Source: Aurelia coerulea
Taxonomy: Eukaryota > Cnidaria > Scyphozoa > Semaeostomeae > Ulmaridae
NCBI GenBank assembly: GCA_039566865.1
Contig: CM076955.1
Coordinates: forward strand, 11,547,001-11,611,000
Direction: 5' to 3'
Length of the DNA stretch: 64,000 bases
Shown here: piece after piece, positions 1 to 9,809 of the stretch
Layout of the letters: each line of letters opens with the position of its first letter
How positions within the stretch are numbered: the first letter of the stretch is position 1
Position numbers and translations under genes: made by a program
Notes under the pieces: generated by a model
What the model was told of the DNA's origin: nothing
The model's input: only the letters and a program-made list of their open reading frames with translations
Database searches by the model: none

Positions 1-3000
1 GCTCCACCAAACCGAGTTTGCAATCGTGTTAACCATCCTATAACTATTCAGAAAAGGTATTTGGAAGTTGGGTTCGAAGTCCTGACTCTTGCAATAACGG
101 ACGGAAAAGTGAAAAGATCAGTTTTAGGCCAAAAATCTACGGTTTCCAAGGTAAAGAGGTGAAGACTGGGTACTAAACAATTTTGCTCCACCAAACTGAG
201 TTTGCAATCGTGTTAACCATCCTATAACTATTCAGAAAAGGTATTTGGAAGTTGGGTTCGAAGTCCTGATCTTGCAATAACGGACGGAAAAAGTGAAAAG
301 ATCAGTTTTAGGCGACAAATCTACGGTTTCCAAGGTAAAGAGGTGAGGGCTGGGTACTAAACAATTTTGCTCCACCAAACCGAGTTTGCCATCGTGTTAA
401 CCATCCTATAAACTATTCAGAAAAGGTATTTGGAAGTTGGTTCGAAGTCCTGACTCTTGCAATAACGGATGGAAAAAGTGAAAAGATCAGTTTTAGGCCA
501 AAAATCTACGGTTTCCAAGGAAAAGAGGTGAGGCTGGGTACTAAAAAATTTTGCTCCACCAAAGCGAGTTAGCAATCGTGTTAAACATCCTATAACTATT
601 CAGAAAAGGTATTTGGAAGCTGGGTTCGAAGTCCTAACTCTTGCAATGACGGACGGAAAAAGTAACTCAATCGGTTATTGTGACAAAAACGTCAAACTCC
701 AATTTACAAGGGTGGGGCTTGGGTACTAAACAATTTTGCTCCACCAAACCGAGTTTGCAATAGTGTTAACCATCCTATAACATATTCAGAAAAGGTATTT
801 GAAAGTTTCGTTCGAAGTCCTGACTCTTGCAATAACGGACGGAAAAAGTGAAAAGATCAGTTTTAGGCGAAAAATCTACGGTTTCCAAGGTAAAGAGGTG
901 AGGGCTGGGTACTAAACAATTTTGCTCCACCAAACTGAGTTTGCAATCGTGTTAACCATCCTATAAGCTATTCAAAAAAGGCATTGGAAGTTGGGTTCGA
1001 AGTCCTGACTATTGCAATAACGGACGGAAAAAGTGAACAGATCAGTTTTAGGCGAAAAATCTACGGTTTCCCAGGTAAAGAGGTGAGGGCTGGGTACTAA
1101 ACAATTTTGCTTCACCAAACTGAGTTTGCAATCGTGTTAACCATCCTAGAAGCTATTCAAAAAAGGCATTGGGAAGTTGGGTTCGAAGTCCTGACTCTTG
1201 CAATAACGGACGGAAAAAGTGAAAAGATCAGTTTTAGGCCAAAAATCTACGGTTTCCCAGGTAAAGAGGTGAGGGCTGGGTACTAAACAATTTTGCTCCA
1301 CCAAACCGAGTTAGCAATCGTGTTAAACATCCTATAACCTATTTAGAAAATGTATTTAGAAGTTGGGTTCGAAGTCCTGACTCTTGCAATAACGGACGGA
1401 AAAAGCAACTCAATCGGTTATTGTGACAAAAACGACAAACTCCAAGTTACAAGGTGGGGCCTGGGTACTAAACAATTTTGCTCCACCAAACTGAGTTTGC
1501 AATAGTGTTAACCATCCTATAACCTATTCAGAAAAGGTATTTGGAAGTTGGGTTCGAAGTCCTGACTCTTGCAATAACGGACGGAAAAAGTGAATCAATC
1601 GGTTTTTTGACAAAAGCAACAAACTCCAAGTTACAGAGGTGGGGCCTGGGTACGAAACAATTTTGCTCCACCAAACCGAGTTCGCCATCGTGTTAACCAT
1701 CCTATAAACTATTCAGAAAAGGTATTTAGAAGTTGCGTTCGAAGTCCTAACTCTTGCAATAACGGATGGAAAAAGTGAAAAGATCAGTTTTAGGCCAAAA
1801 ATCTACGGTTTCCAAGGTAAAGAGGTGAGGGCTGGGTACTAAACAATTTTGCTCCACCTAAGCGAGTTAGCAATCGTGTTAACCATCCTATAACCTATTC
1901 AGAAAAGGTATTTGGAAGTTGGGTTCGAAGTCCTGACTCTTGCAATAACGGACGGAAAAAGTGACTCAATCGGTTATTGTGACAAAAACGAAAAACTCCA
2001 AGTTACAAGGGTGGGGCTTGGGTACTAAACAATTTTGCTCCACCAAACCGAGTTTGCAATCGTGTTAACCATCCTATAACATATTCAGAAAAGGTATTTG
2101 GAAGTTGGGTTCGAAGTCTTGACTCTTGCAATAACGGACAGAAAAAGTGAAAAGATCAGTTTTAGGCCAAAAATCTACGGTTTCCAAGGTAAAGAGGTGA
2201 GGACTGGGTACTAAACAATTTTGCTCCACCAAACCGAGTTTGCAATCGTGTTAACCATCCTATAACCTATTTAGAAAAGGTATTGGAAGTTGGGTTCGAA
2301 GTCCTGACTCTTGCAATAACGGACATCAGTTTTAGGCCAAAAATCTAGGGTTTCCAAGGTAAAGAGGTGGACTGGGTACTAAACAATTTTGCTCCACCAA
2401 ACCGAATCGTGTTAACCATCCTATAAACTATTCAGAAAAGGTATTTGGAAGTTGGGTTCGAAGTCCTGAATCTTGCAATAACAGACGGAAAAAATGGACA
2501 TATCAGTTTTAGGCCACTAATCTACTGTTTCCAAGGTGAAAAAGCGAGGTCTTGGGTACTAAACAATTTTGCTCCACCAAACTGAGTTTGCAATCTTGTT
2601 AACCATCCTATAACCTATTTAGAAAAGGTATTTGGAAGTTGGTTTCGAAGTCCTGACTCTTGCAATAACGGACGGAAAAAGTGACTCAATCGGTTTTTGT
2701 GACAAAAACGACAAACTCCAAGTTACAGAGGTGAGGCCTGGGTACTAAATAATTTTGCTCCACCAAACCGAGTTTGCAATCGTGTTAACCATCCTATAAC
2801 CTATTCAGAAAAGGTATTTGGAAGTTGGGTTCGAAGTCCTGACTCTTGCAATAACGGACGGAAAAAGTGAAAATATCAGTTTTAGGCCAAAAATCTACGG
2901 TTTCCAGGGTAAAGAGGTGAAGACTGGGTACTAAACAATTTTGCTCCACCAAACCGAGTTTGCAATCGTGTTAACCATCCTATAAGCTATTCAGAAAAGG

Positions 3001-3717
3001 TATTCGGAAGTTGGGTTCGAAGTCCTGAATCTTGCAATAACGGACGGAAAAAGTGAACAGATCAGTTTTAGGCCAAAAATCTACGGTTTCCAAGGTAAAA
3101 GGTGAGGTCTGGGTACTAAAAAATTTTGCTCCACCAAACCGAGTTTGCAATCGTGTTAACCATCCTATAACCTATTTAGAAAATGTATTTAGAAGTTGGG
3201 TTCGAAGTCCTGACTCTTGCAATAACGGACGGAAAAAGTGACTCAATCGGTTTTGTGACAAAAACGTCAAACTCCAAGTTACAAGAGGTGAAGGCTGGGT
3301 ACTAAACAATTTTGCTCCACCAAACCGAGTTTGCAATCGTGTTAACCATCCTATAAAATATTAAAAAAGGGCATTTGGAAGTTGGCTTCGAAGTCCTGAT
3401 TCTTGCAATAACGGACGGAAAAAGTGACTCAATCGGTTATTGTGACAAAAACGTCAAACTCCAAGTTACAAGGGTGGGGCTTGGGTACTAAACAATTTTG
3501 CTCCACCAAACCGAGTTTGCAATAGTGTTAACCATCCTATAACATATTCAGAAAAGGTATTTGGAAGTTGGGTTCGAAGTCCCGACTCTTGCAATAACGG
3601 ACGGAAAAAGTGACTCAATCGGTTATTGTGATAAAAGCAACAAACTCCAAGTTACAAGGCTGGGGCTTGGGTACGAAACAATTTTGCTCCACCAAACCGA
3701 GTTCGCCATCGTGTTAA
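1..3717. repeat. Satellite 1 array, left part (about 185-bp monomer, ~20 copies)
   Basis: Head-to-tail tandem repeat. Taking the landmark GCTCCACCAAACC as monomer start, copies begin at 1, 185, 369, 553, 739, 924, 1109, 1295, 1480, 1665, 1851 and 2037, giving a period of 184-186 bp. Each monomer has a conserved core (landmark, CATCCTATAA, AGAAAAGGTATTTGGAAG, GGTTCGAAGTCC, TTGCAATAACGGACGG) followed by one of two alternative segments. Cassette A contains GATCAGTTTTAGGC and cassette B contains CTCAATCGGTTATTGTGAC. Order from the left is A A A B A A A B B A B A and so on. A shortened copy lies near 2300-2390. The array is open at base 1. No coding sense is seen; short open frames recur only because the monomer length shifts frame. 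Confidence 0.97.
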
Positions 3718-4297
3718 CCCTATCCGCTCATCGAGTATCTCTAGAATAGTCTAGTTTTTGCGTGACTTTTAGTTTCTATCTATGAGACATCTTTTCATGT
3801 CAATTTCAAAAATTTTGAAACTGATTCCGGGGGTCAACACATGACTTTAAATTGAGTGCTCCGCCAAATAAATACCTTTTAAGTTATAGATTTGGAACCA
3901 CTGGCTCTATGGCAATGAGACAAACATTTTTGAACTCGTCTTGAAACAAGCTTTCATTTGATATATAGTTTATTGATTTTTGATGACGTCATCAACAATT
4001 GGTTGTTGCGCATGCGTACTGACGAAAAACCATGTTATGCTTCATTTTTAGACAAATGAGTGACATAATATGATGCAGCAGGTCTTTTTATGTATATTTA
4101 GCATTTTTGCTATTTTTAGAAGTAATTTATAATCAATTTTAGACAAAAATCGCTATTTTTCTCGTACAAAATAAATAAATGCTGACATCAGCAAAAATAT
4201 TAGACTTACAAAGCCAAAATTTCAAAAAAACCAGGGGGGGCACTTTGTGCCCCCCCCTAGTCTCCCCAAAGTTTCAAAAAGCCTAGTCTGGATAGGG
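3718..4297. mobile_element. piggyBac-like MITE inserted at TTAA inside satellite 1
   Basis: A 580-bp non-satellite insert flanked by TTAA on both sides (3714-3717 and 4298-4301). Its ends are CCCTATCC and GGATAGGG, an 8-bp perfect terminal inverted repeat. TTAA targets and CCC...GGG ends are typical of the piggyBac superfamily; Kolobok elements also use TTAA and remain an alternative. The interior has no open frame of note, so it would depend on a transposase from elsewhere. It contains a CRE-like palindrome TGATGACGTCATCA (about 3980-3993) and a strong G/C hairpin near the right end. A sister satellite block carries the undisturbed TTAA at 1693-1696, which confirms the boundaries. Confidence 0.85.
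4234..4256. other. Perfect 10-bp hairpin in the MITE
   Basis: Seven G then CAC, a TTT loop, then GTG and seven C: two perfectly complementary 10-nt arms with a 3-nt loop. It lies about 40 bp inside the right terminus, where subterminal transposase-binding or hairpin-forming sequence is often found in MITEs. The role is inferred; the pairing is directly visible. Confidence 0.9.
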
Positions 4298-6262
4298 TTA
4301 ACCATCCTATAAACTATTCAGAAAAGGTATTTAGAAGTTGCGTTCGAAGTCCTGACTCTTGCAATAACGGATGGAAAAAGTGAAAAGATCAGTTTTAGGC
4401 CAAAAATCTACGGTTTCCAAGGTAAAGAGGTGAGGGCTGGGTACTAAACAATTTTGCTCCTCCTAAGCGAGTTAGCAATCATGTTAACCATCCTATAACC
4501 TATTTAGAAAAGGTATTTGGAAGTTGGTTTCGAAGTCCTGACTCTTGCAATAACGGACGAAAAAAGTGACTCAATCGGCTATTGTGACAAAAACGACAAA
4601 CTCCAAGTTACAAGGGTGGGGCTTGGGTACTAAACAATTTTGCTCCACCAAACCGAGTTTGCAATCGTGTTAACCATCCTATAACATATTCAGAAAAGGT
4701 ATTTGGAAGTTGGGTTCGAAGTCTTGACTCTTGCAATAACGGACAGAAAAAGTGAAAAGATCAGTTTTAGGCCAAAAATCTACGGTTTCCAAGGTAAAGA
4801 GGTGAAGACTGGGTACTTAACAATTTTGCTCCACCAAACCGAGTTTGCCATCGTGTTAACCATCCTATAACATATTTAGAAAAGTATTTAGAAGTTGGGT
4901 TCGAAGTCCTGACTCTTGCAATAACGGACGGAAAAAGTGAAAAGATCAGTTTTCGGCCAAAAATCTAGGGTTTCCAAGGTAAAGAGGTGAAGACTGGGTA
5001 CTAAACAATTTTGCTCCACCAAACCGAGTTTGCCATCGTGTTAACCATCCTATAAACTATTCAGAAAAGGTATTTGGAAGTTGGGTTCGAAGTCCTGAAT
5101 CTTGCAATAACAGACGGAAAAAATGGACATATCAGTTTTAGGCCACTAATCTACTGTTTCCAAGGTGAAAAAGCGAGGTCTTGGGTACTAAAAAATTTTG
5201 CTCCACCAAACCGAGTTTGCAATCGTGTTCACCATCCTATAACCTATTTAGGAAAGGTATTTGGAAGTTGCGTTCGCAGTCCTGAATCTTGCAATAACAG
5301 ACGGAAAAAGTGAAAATATCAGTTTTAGGCCAAAGATCTACAGTTTCCAAGGTGAAAAGGTGAAGACTGGGTACTAAACAATTTTGCTCCACCAAACCGA
5401 GTTTGCAATCATGTTAACCATCCTATAACCTATTTAGAAAATGTATTTGGAAGTTGGTTTCGAAGTCCTGACTCTTGCAATAACGGACCAAAAAAGTGAC
5501 TCAATCGGTTATTGTGACAAAAACGACAAACTCCAAGTTACAAGGGTGGGGCTTGGGTACTAAACAATTTTGCTCCACCAAACCGAGTTAGCAATCGTGT
5601 TAAACATCCTATAACCTATTTAGAAAAGGTATTTAGAAGTTGGGTTCGAAGTTCTGACTCTTGCAATAACGGACGGAAAAAGTGACTCAATCGGTTATTG
5701 TGACAAAAAATGGCAAACTCCAAGTTACAAGGGTGGGGCTTGGGTACTAAACAATTTTGCTCCACCAAACCGAGTTTTCAATCGTGTTAACAATCCTATA
5801 AGCTATTCAGAAAAGGTATTTGGAAGTTGGGTTCGAAGTCCTGACTCTTGCAATAACGGACGGAAAAAGTGAAAAGATCAGTTTTAGGCCAAAAATCTAC
5901 GGTTTCCAGGGTGAAAAGGTGAAGACTGGGTACTGAAAACTTTTGCTCCACCAAACCGAGTTTGCAATCGTGTTCACCATCCTATAAACTATTCAGAAAA
6001 GGTATTTGGAAGTTGGGTTCGAAGTCCTGAATCTTGCAATAACAGACGGAAAAAATGGACATATCAGTTTTAGGCCACAAATCTACTGTTTCCAAGGTGA
6101 AAAAGTGAGGGCTTGGGTACTAAAAAATTTTGCTCCACCAAACCGAGTTTGCAATCGTGTTAACCTTTCTATAACCTATTCAGAAAAGGTATTTGGAAGA
6201 TTCGTTCGAAGTCCTGACTCTTGCAATAACGGACGGAAAAAGTTGAAAGATCAGTTTTAGGC
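4298..6262. repeat. Satellite 1 array, right part (~11 copies)
   Basis: Continuation of the 184-186-bp satellite after the MITE. Monomer starts (GCTCC landmark) fall at about 4455, 4639, 4826, 5014, 5203, 5386, 5572, 5757, 5942 and 6131. Both cassettes occur, plus a third variant derived from A (AAAATGGACATATCAG, at about 2490, 5110 and 6050). The last copy stops within cassette A at about 6262 (GATCAGTTTTAGGCC followed by unrelated sequence). The region 4302-5200 matches 1697-2575 in detail and so is a duplicated block. Confidence 0.96.
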
Positions 6263-7644
6263 CTATAATCTAGCAAAAAAATTAAGAAACTCCTTTGCTG
6301 GGAAATACGGGAAAATCAAAATTAACAAACTATCTATTTTGATATAGAAAACTGTTAACGTATTTTCACATGTTTCAGTACTTGCCCAATTTTTTAGTTT
6401 CGTATAAAAAAGAAGTTGTGTATAGGAATATCTCAAAGAAATAAGTGACATAATTTGCATTCTCAAAATCATTTGGAAATTGTTGCTATCTGTATGTACA
6501 TAGCGTGAAACTGCAAAGTGGAAAACTATGTTAGGGTTTTCAAATTGTGGCAGCATTTTTTTAAATTAACCTGTCAAAAATGGAGCCTAAGAAGTGAATA
6601 TATATGTTTGAGTTTGAAAAATTGCTTATAACTTGAAATTGCTGGTAAAGTATAAAAACGCATTCATTGGATGTTTAATCGCTTTGTTTTATTAGCAATC
6701 ATAAGCCGCCCCCCCCCCCACCCTCTGCCCCTCTCCGTAGTAACTTGCTTGCTTTGGCTCATTGACTCTCGCAATTAGCATGACAATTGAAATCATGAGT
6801 GATTGATGTGACTGTCAAGCCCGACCACAGCCTGGGGAATCACCTCCGACGCGCGTCAGTTGATGGATCTACTGTCGAGTGTTAAACTTTATTAGCTTGG
6901 ATTTTGTACCTTTTTCATGGAAATAATCGATAACCTTTTCATTAGTAAAAGTTTGTGATTCGTTTCATCTGGTTTCATGGTGAAAAAGGGGCAGCTTCGA
7001 CTCCAAAATGTTGTGAATTTCGCCCATGTGATTCATCTTGCTTAGGCCCAAACACTGGACAACGCGGTATGAAATTATCTCCTTTGAGGAAATTCTGTGT
7101 TGATTAATATTCATACAAATGATGTTTTTAATAACAAGATGTCATATACTGTCCTCAAGAACGTCTAGATCACATTAAAACAGCCAAACATACGACCTGC
7201 CCGGATGCGAAAAACCGTATACGTTATACGGCACCGCATGAAAAATGAGGGCTAGAAATTTGAGGGCTAATTTGACGATAGCGGTTCTGACAGACATCGA
7301 AGAAGGAGGGATATTCAACATCGCCATCATCTTCACATCGTAGCAACAGATCGTTGGCGAAAATACCTCTCTTTCACTGCGTTCTCCGAGGACTGTGTAT
7401 GTGCTGCATTTCACGAAGCTCACTGTATTGCACAGTGGTAAGTGATTAGTATTTGCATCGTATGTTTTTTTGGATTTACATTGGCATATTACTTACTTAA
7501 TTGAAGCAGACCGAGGCACCAGATTAATGTTTCTCATTTCATGAGTACCAGTGCATGATTAAAAGATAATGTGGAATGTATATTTTAAACCTTTAAAGTA
7601 GAGGAGAGACAATGAGGCAGCTGTCTAAGACTTTTCATATGTTT
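6263..7644. other. Non-satellite spacer, no supported gene
   Basis: About 1.4 kb between satellite 1 and the LTR retrotransposon. It holds an 11-nt C run at 6709-6719 and a stretch from about 7050 to 7440 that retains many CpG dinucleotides. On the minus strand an 82-codon open frame covers 7175-7423, but it opens with GTG; its first possible ATG lies about 30 codons in, within the residues VKMMAM. On the plus strand GTAAGT at about 7439, directly after CACAGTG, resembles a splice donor. Neither is enough to call an exon. A 97-codon minus frame at 6263-6556 has low-complexity AT-rich codon use and no recognisable motif. I see no RNA gene. Confidence 0.7.
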
Positions 7645-7745
7645 TGTTGTAGTTGTTGTCATAGTTGTTGTTGTTGTCCTAGTAGTTGTTGTTGTTAAGT
7701 ACACGTCGTATTAGAGACATGATGGCGTAACGTTCGGAAAAAACA
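7645..7745 (+). repeat. 5' LTR (101 bp)
   Basis: Starts TGTTGTAG and ends AAAAAACA; it matches 10690-10790 at 99 of 101 positions. The left half is mostly GTT triplets (two runs broken by CATA and CCTA), the right half unique. At 101 bp it is unusually short for Ty3 elements generally but normal for mag-type elements. It presumably carries promoter and polyadenylation signals; none is recognisable with confidence. Confidence 0.95.
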
Positions 7746-7760
7746 TGGCGCAGTCGACAG
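7746..7760 (+). promoter_or_regulatory. Primer-binding site, tRNA-Ser type
   Basis: TGGCGCAGTCGACAG follows the 5' LTR directly. The complement of a typical animal serine tRNA 3' end (CTGCCGACTGCG plus CCA) reads TGGCGCAGTCGGCAG, which matches at 14 of 15 positions. It would prime minus-strand DNA synthesis. The tRNA sequence is recalled from general knowledge and was not searched. Confidence 0.85.
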
Positions 7761-7772
7761 TTGTTTAAAATA

Positions 7773-8700
7773 ATGGCTGAGATGAGTTGGACTCCGCCAG
7801 TATTAGACCTATCTGTGGATAGGTATGTTGCCTGGAAAGCTTGGCTTGCAAAATGGAATGACTACTACTACATTGTCACAGAACTAGGAAAGAAAGAGGC
7901 AGCCTACCAATGTGCTATGCTGAAATTCACGTTTACAGATGAAACGAGGAATATTTATGATACCTTAAATTTATCAGAAGATGATGGAAAAGATATTGCC
8001 AAGATCATAGAAGCCTTAGAAGGCTTTGCAAAGGGAATAGTCAATGAAACTTTAGAACGACATGTTTTCAACTGCAGAATACAAGAAGATGGAGAAAGTT
8101 TGATGATTTCTTGACGGATATCAAGATCCTAAGCAAAAATTGCAACTTCTGTGGTACATGTCACAATGGTCTTATCAGAGATCGTATCGTAGCAGGAGTC
8201 AACAGTGACCAACTCAGGAGAAAATTGTTATCTGAGGACAAATTAGATCTGAAGAAAGCAGAGAACATTTGCAGGAGCCATGAAAAAGCGATAGAGGGTG
8301 CAGCTACAAAGAAAGAAACAAGTATGGGGAGATAAATGCGTTAAACTTCCGAAAATCAAAACAGAATAATCCAAGGAATCAAAGATCTACCTTTATTCAA
8401 CAACGTGGAATGGAGCCATCTACACCAAATATTCAAAAACGACTCTGCAAGTTCTGTTGTCAGCGTCACCAATGGGGAAGAGATTTTTGTCCAGCATGGA
8501 ACAAAAAGTGTAATAAATGTTTAAAGAAAAATCACTTTAGTTGCAGTGGTTTATGCAAGGGGAGAGAAGCTGTTGGAAACATTGAAACAGATATCGAGGA
8601 AGAGCTTGATTCATCATTTCTGGGGGCAGTTGATGGAGAAAGCAAAAATAATTATTTTGAAGTGTCTATGCAAACAAAAATGGGTTCCATAGATTTTTAA
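7773..8700 (+). pseudogene. gag-like polyprotein relic (capsid and zinc-knuckle region), frameshifted
   Basis: Structural protein of the retrotransposon, which would form the cytoplasmic particle and bind RNA. The first ATG after the primer site is at 7773 (protein begins MAEMSW). The capsid-like part runs in one frame to about 8100. There a single-base loss near 8098-8102 moves the reading to a second frame (8105-8335), which carries the RDRIVAGV...LRRKLLSED block typical of invertebrate Ty3 Gag. A second shift near 8320-8330 moves to a third frame containing two cysteine/histidine clusters at 8447-8560 (CKFC...H...C, then CNKCLKKNHFSC). That frame continues through an acidic linker and ends at TAA 8698-8700, just before the protease. 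Spacing of the Cys/His residues is not the strict retroviral CX2CX4HX4C. Confidence 0.85.
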
Positions 8701-9174
8701 GTAGATACTGGAGCTGATGTAACTGTAATTGCAGAAAAGGAGCTAGAAAAGCTTGGAATAAACAAGGATAGTCTCAAGAAAACAAATAAAAGATTAATTG
8801 GTCCAGGGGGGCAACGCCTGAAATGCCTGGGATTCACCCATATCACATTCACATGGGGGAATACCAAAGCCAGGCAGATTTGTTACATTATTAAAGATCT
8901 TCAGAAGAACTTGTTGGGGAAACCAACAATTAGAGAGCTACACATTATCACCTTGGAAAAGCCTAATGAACTGAGATGTGACTCAGTTGATTCAAAAAAT
9001 GAAAGCACATTTGTTAAAGAATACCCAGAGATTTTTTCTGGCCTGGGTTGCATTAAAGGTCAATCAATCAACATAGAAATGAAAGAAGGCACAATTCCTT
9101 ATCACATCAATGCTCCAAGACATATCCCCTTACCAATGTTGGACAAGGTCAAGGCAGAAATTTTACGAATGTAG
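8701..9174 (+). pseudogene. Retroviral-type aspartic protease and RT N-terminal region relic
   Basis: Same frame as the zinc-knuckle segment but separated from it by the TAA at 8698-8700. The active-site motif D-T-G-A-D is at 8704-8718, preceded by V and followed by VTVI, as in the Ty3 protease family. About 70 residues on, a LLGKP motif around 8911-8925 fits the conserved flap/C-terminal region (usually a LLG or ILG motif). The linker toward RT follows (EYPEIFSGLG, then HINAPRHIPLP, a standard Ty3 pol approach to RT). The frame stops at TAG 9172-9174, where the family normally continues into a KLGVI-type segment. The protease would cleave the Gag-Pol polyprotein; here it has no intact context. 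Confidence 0.88.
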
Positions 9175-9780
9175 AAACTTGGTGTAATAAGAAAAGTAGA
9201 TCAACCTACAGAATGGTGCCATCCAATTGTCATTGTGGGAAAGCCTAACAACAAAATTCGATTATGCATTGATCTTACAAAGCTAAATTTGGGAGTAAGG
9301 AGAGAGTTTTATCAATTAGAGAGCGTAGAGGAATCAATCTCTGAGCTGGGAAACAATTGCAAAGTTATGTCAAAACTAGATGCAAACTCAGGCTATTGGC
9401 AAGTACCATTGAATGAAAAAAGCCAACTTCTTACAACTTTTATCACTCCAATTGGAAGATATTGTTGCACAAGGGGACCCTTTGGACTTTTTTCAATGCA
9501 AGAAATATTCAACAAGAAAATAGATTTCATAATTGAAGGCCTGGAAAGGGTTGTTAAAAGCACAGATGATTTCCTTGTGTTTGGTAAAGACAAAGCTGAA
9601 CATGATGCTAGATTGAGAAATTTACTTGAAAGATTCAAGGCTAACCATGTTACATTCAATAAAGAAAAATGCGAATTTAGCAAATCAGAGGTTGAGTTTA
9701 TTGGTCATAAAGTTAATGAGAAAGGTGTGAAACCATTATCAAGCCGCGTTCAAGCAATATCTGACTTCAAAACTCTTCCA
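9175..9780 (+). pseudogene. Ty3-type reverse transcriptase relic, truncated after the thumb region
   Basis: RNA-directed DNA polymerase fingers and palm, in the same frame as the protease. Visible landmarks in order: KLGVIRKVDQPTEWCHPIV just after the TAG stop, RLCIDLTKLN at about 9259-9288, LDANSGYWQVPL with the first catalytic Asp at 9379-9381, the PFGL box near 9478, and the catalytic pair at 9565-9570 in the context S-T-D-D-F-L-V-F-G. The usual residue two before the Asp pair is Tyr, Phe or Cys; Ser here is atypical. The family motif FIGHKVNEKGVKP follows, then SDFKTLP at the end, after which RNase H should begin. The frame ends at TAA 9781-9783 because the next part of the element is deleted. 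Confidence 0.92.
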
Positions 9781-9809
9781 TAACGTGTAATACAATGTAA
9801 CATGTAATA
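9781..9809 (+). other. Internal deletion junction of the retrotransposon
   Basis: The reverse transcriptase frame ends at 9780 and the integrase frame resumes at 9810 in a different phase. All of RNase H, the integrase HHCC finger and the first catalytic Asp are absent, a loss of very roughly 1.5 kb by comparison with family size. The junction contains TGTAATACA twice, a short direct repeat that looks like filler or slippage made at the break. Confidence 0.75.

Noticed and set aside
3053..5313. Open frames of 60-80 codons inside satellite 1 (for example 3053-3241, 3561-3749, 5074-5313, 6006-6260)
   Set aside because: They are the same monomer read through by chance where cassette variants remove a stop; most lack an ATG, and they track the repeat, not a gene.
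1..6262. CRISPR-like array, because repeats and variable segments alternate
   Set aside because: The core of about 115 bp is far too long, the variable segment has only two main forms, there is no cas gene, and the DNA is eukaryotic.
1..6262. GGTTCGAAGTCC in every satellite 1 monomer as a Pol III B box (tRNA-derived SINE or satellite)
   Set aside because: It has one base too many against the B-box consensus, and no A box lies at a usable distance upstream; the resemblance is probably chance.
6263..6556. 97-codon minus-strand frame next to satellite 1
   Set aside because: AT-rich composition, no motif, and one end coincides with the satellite junction; indistinguishable from chance.
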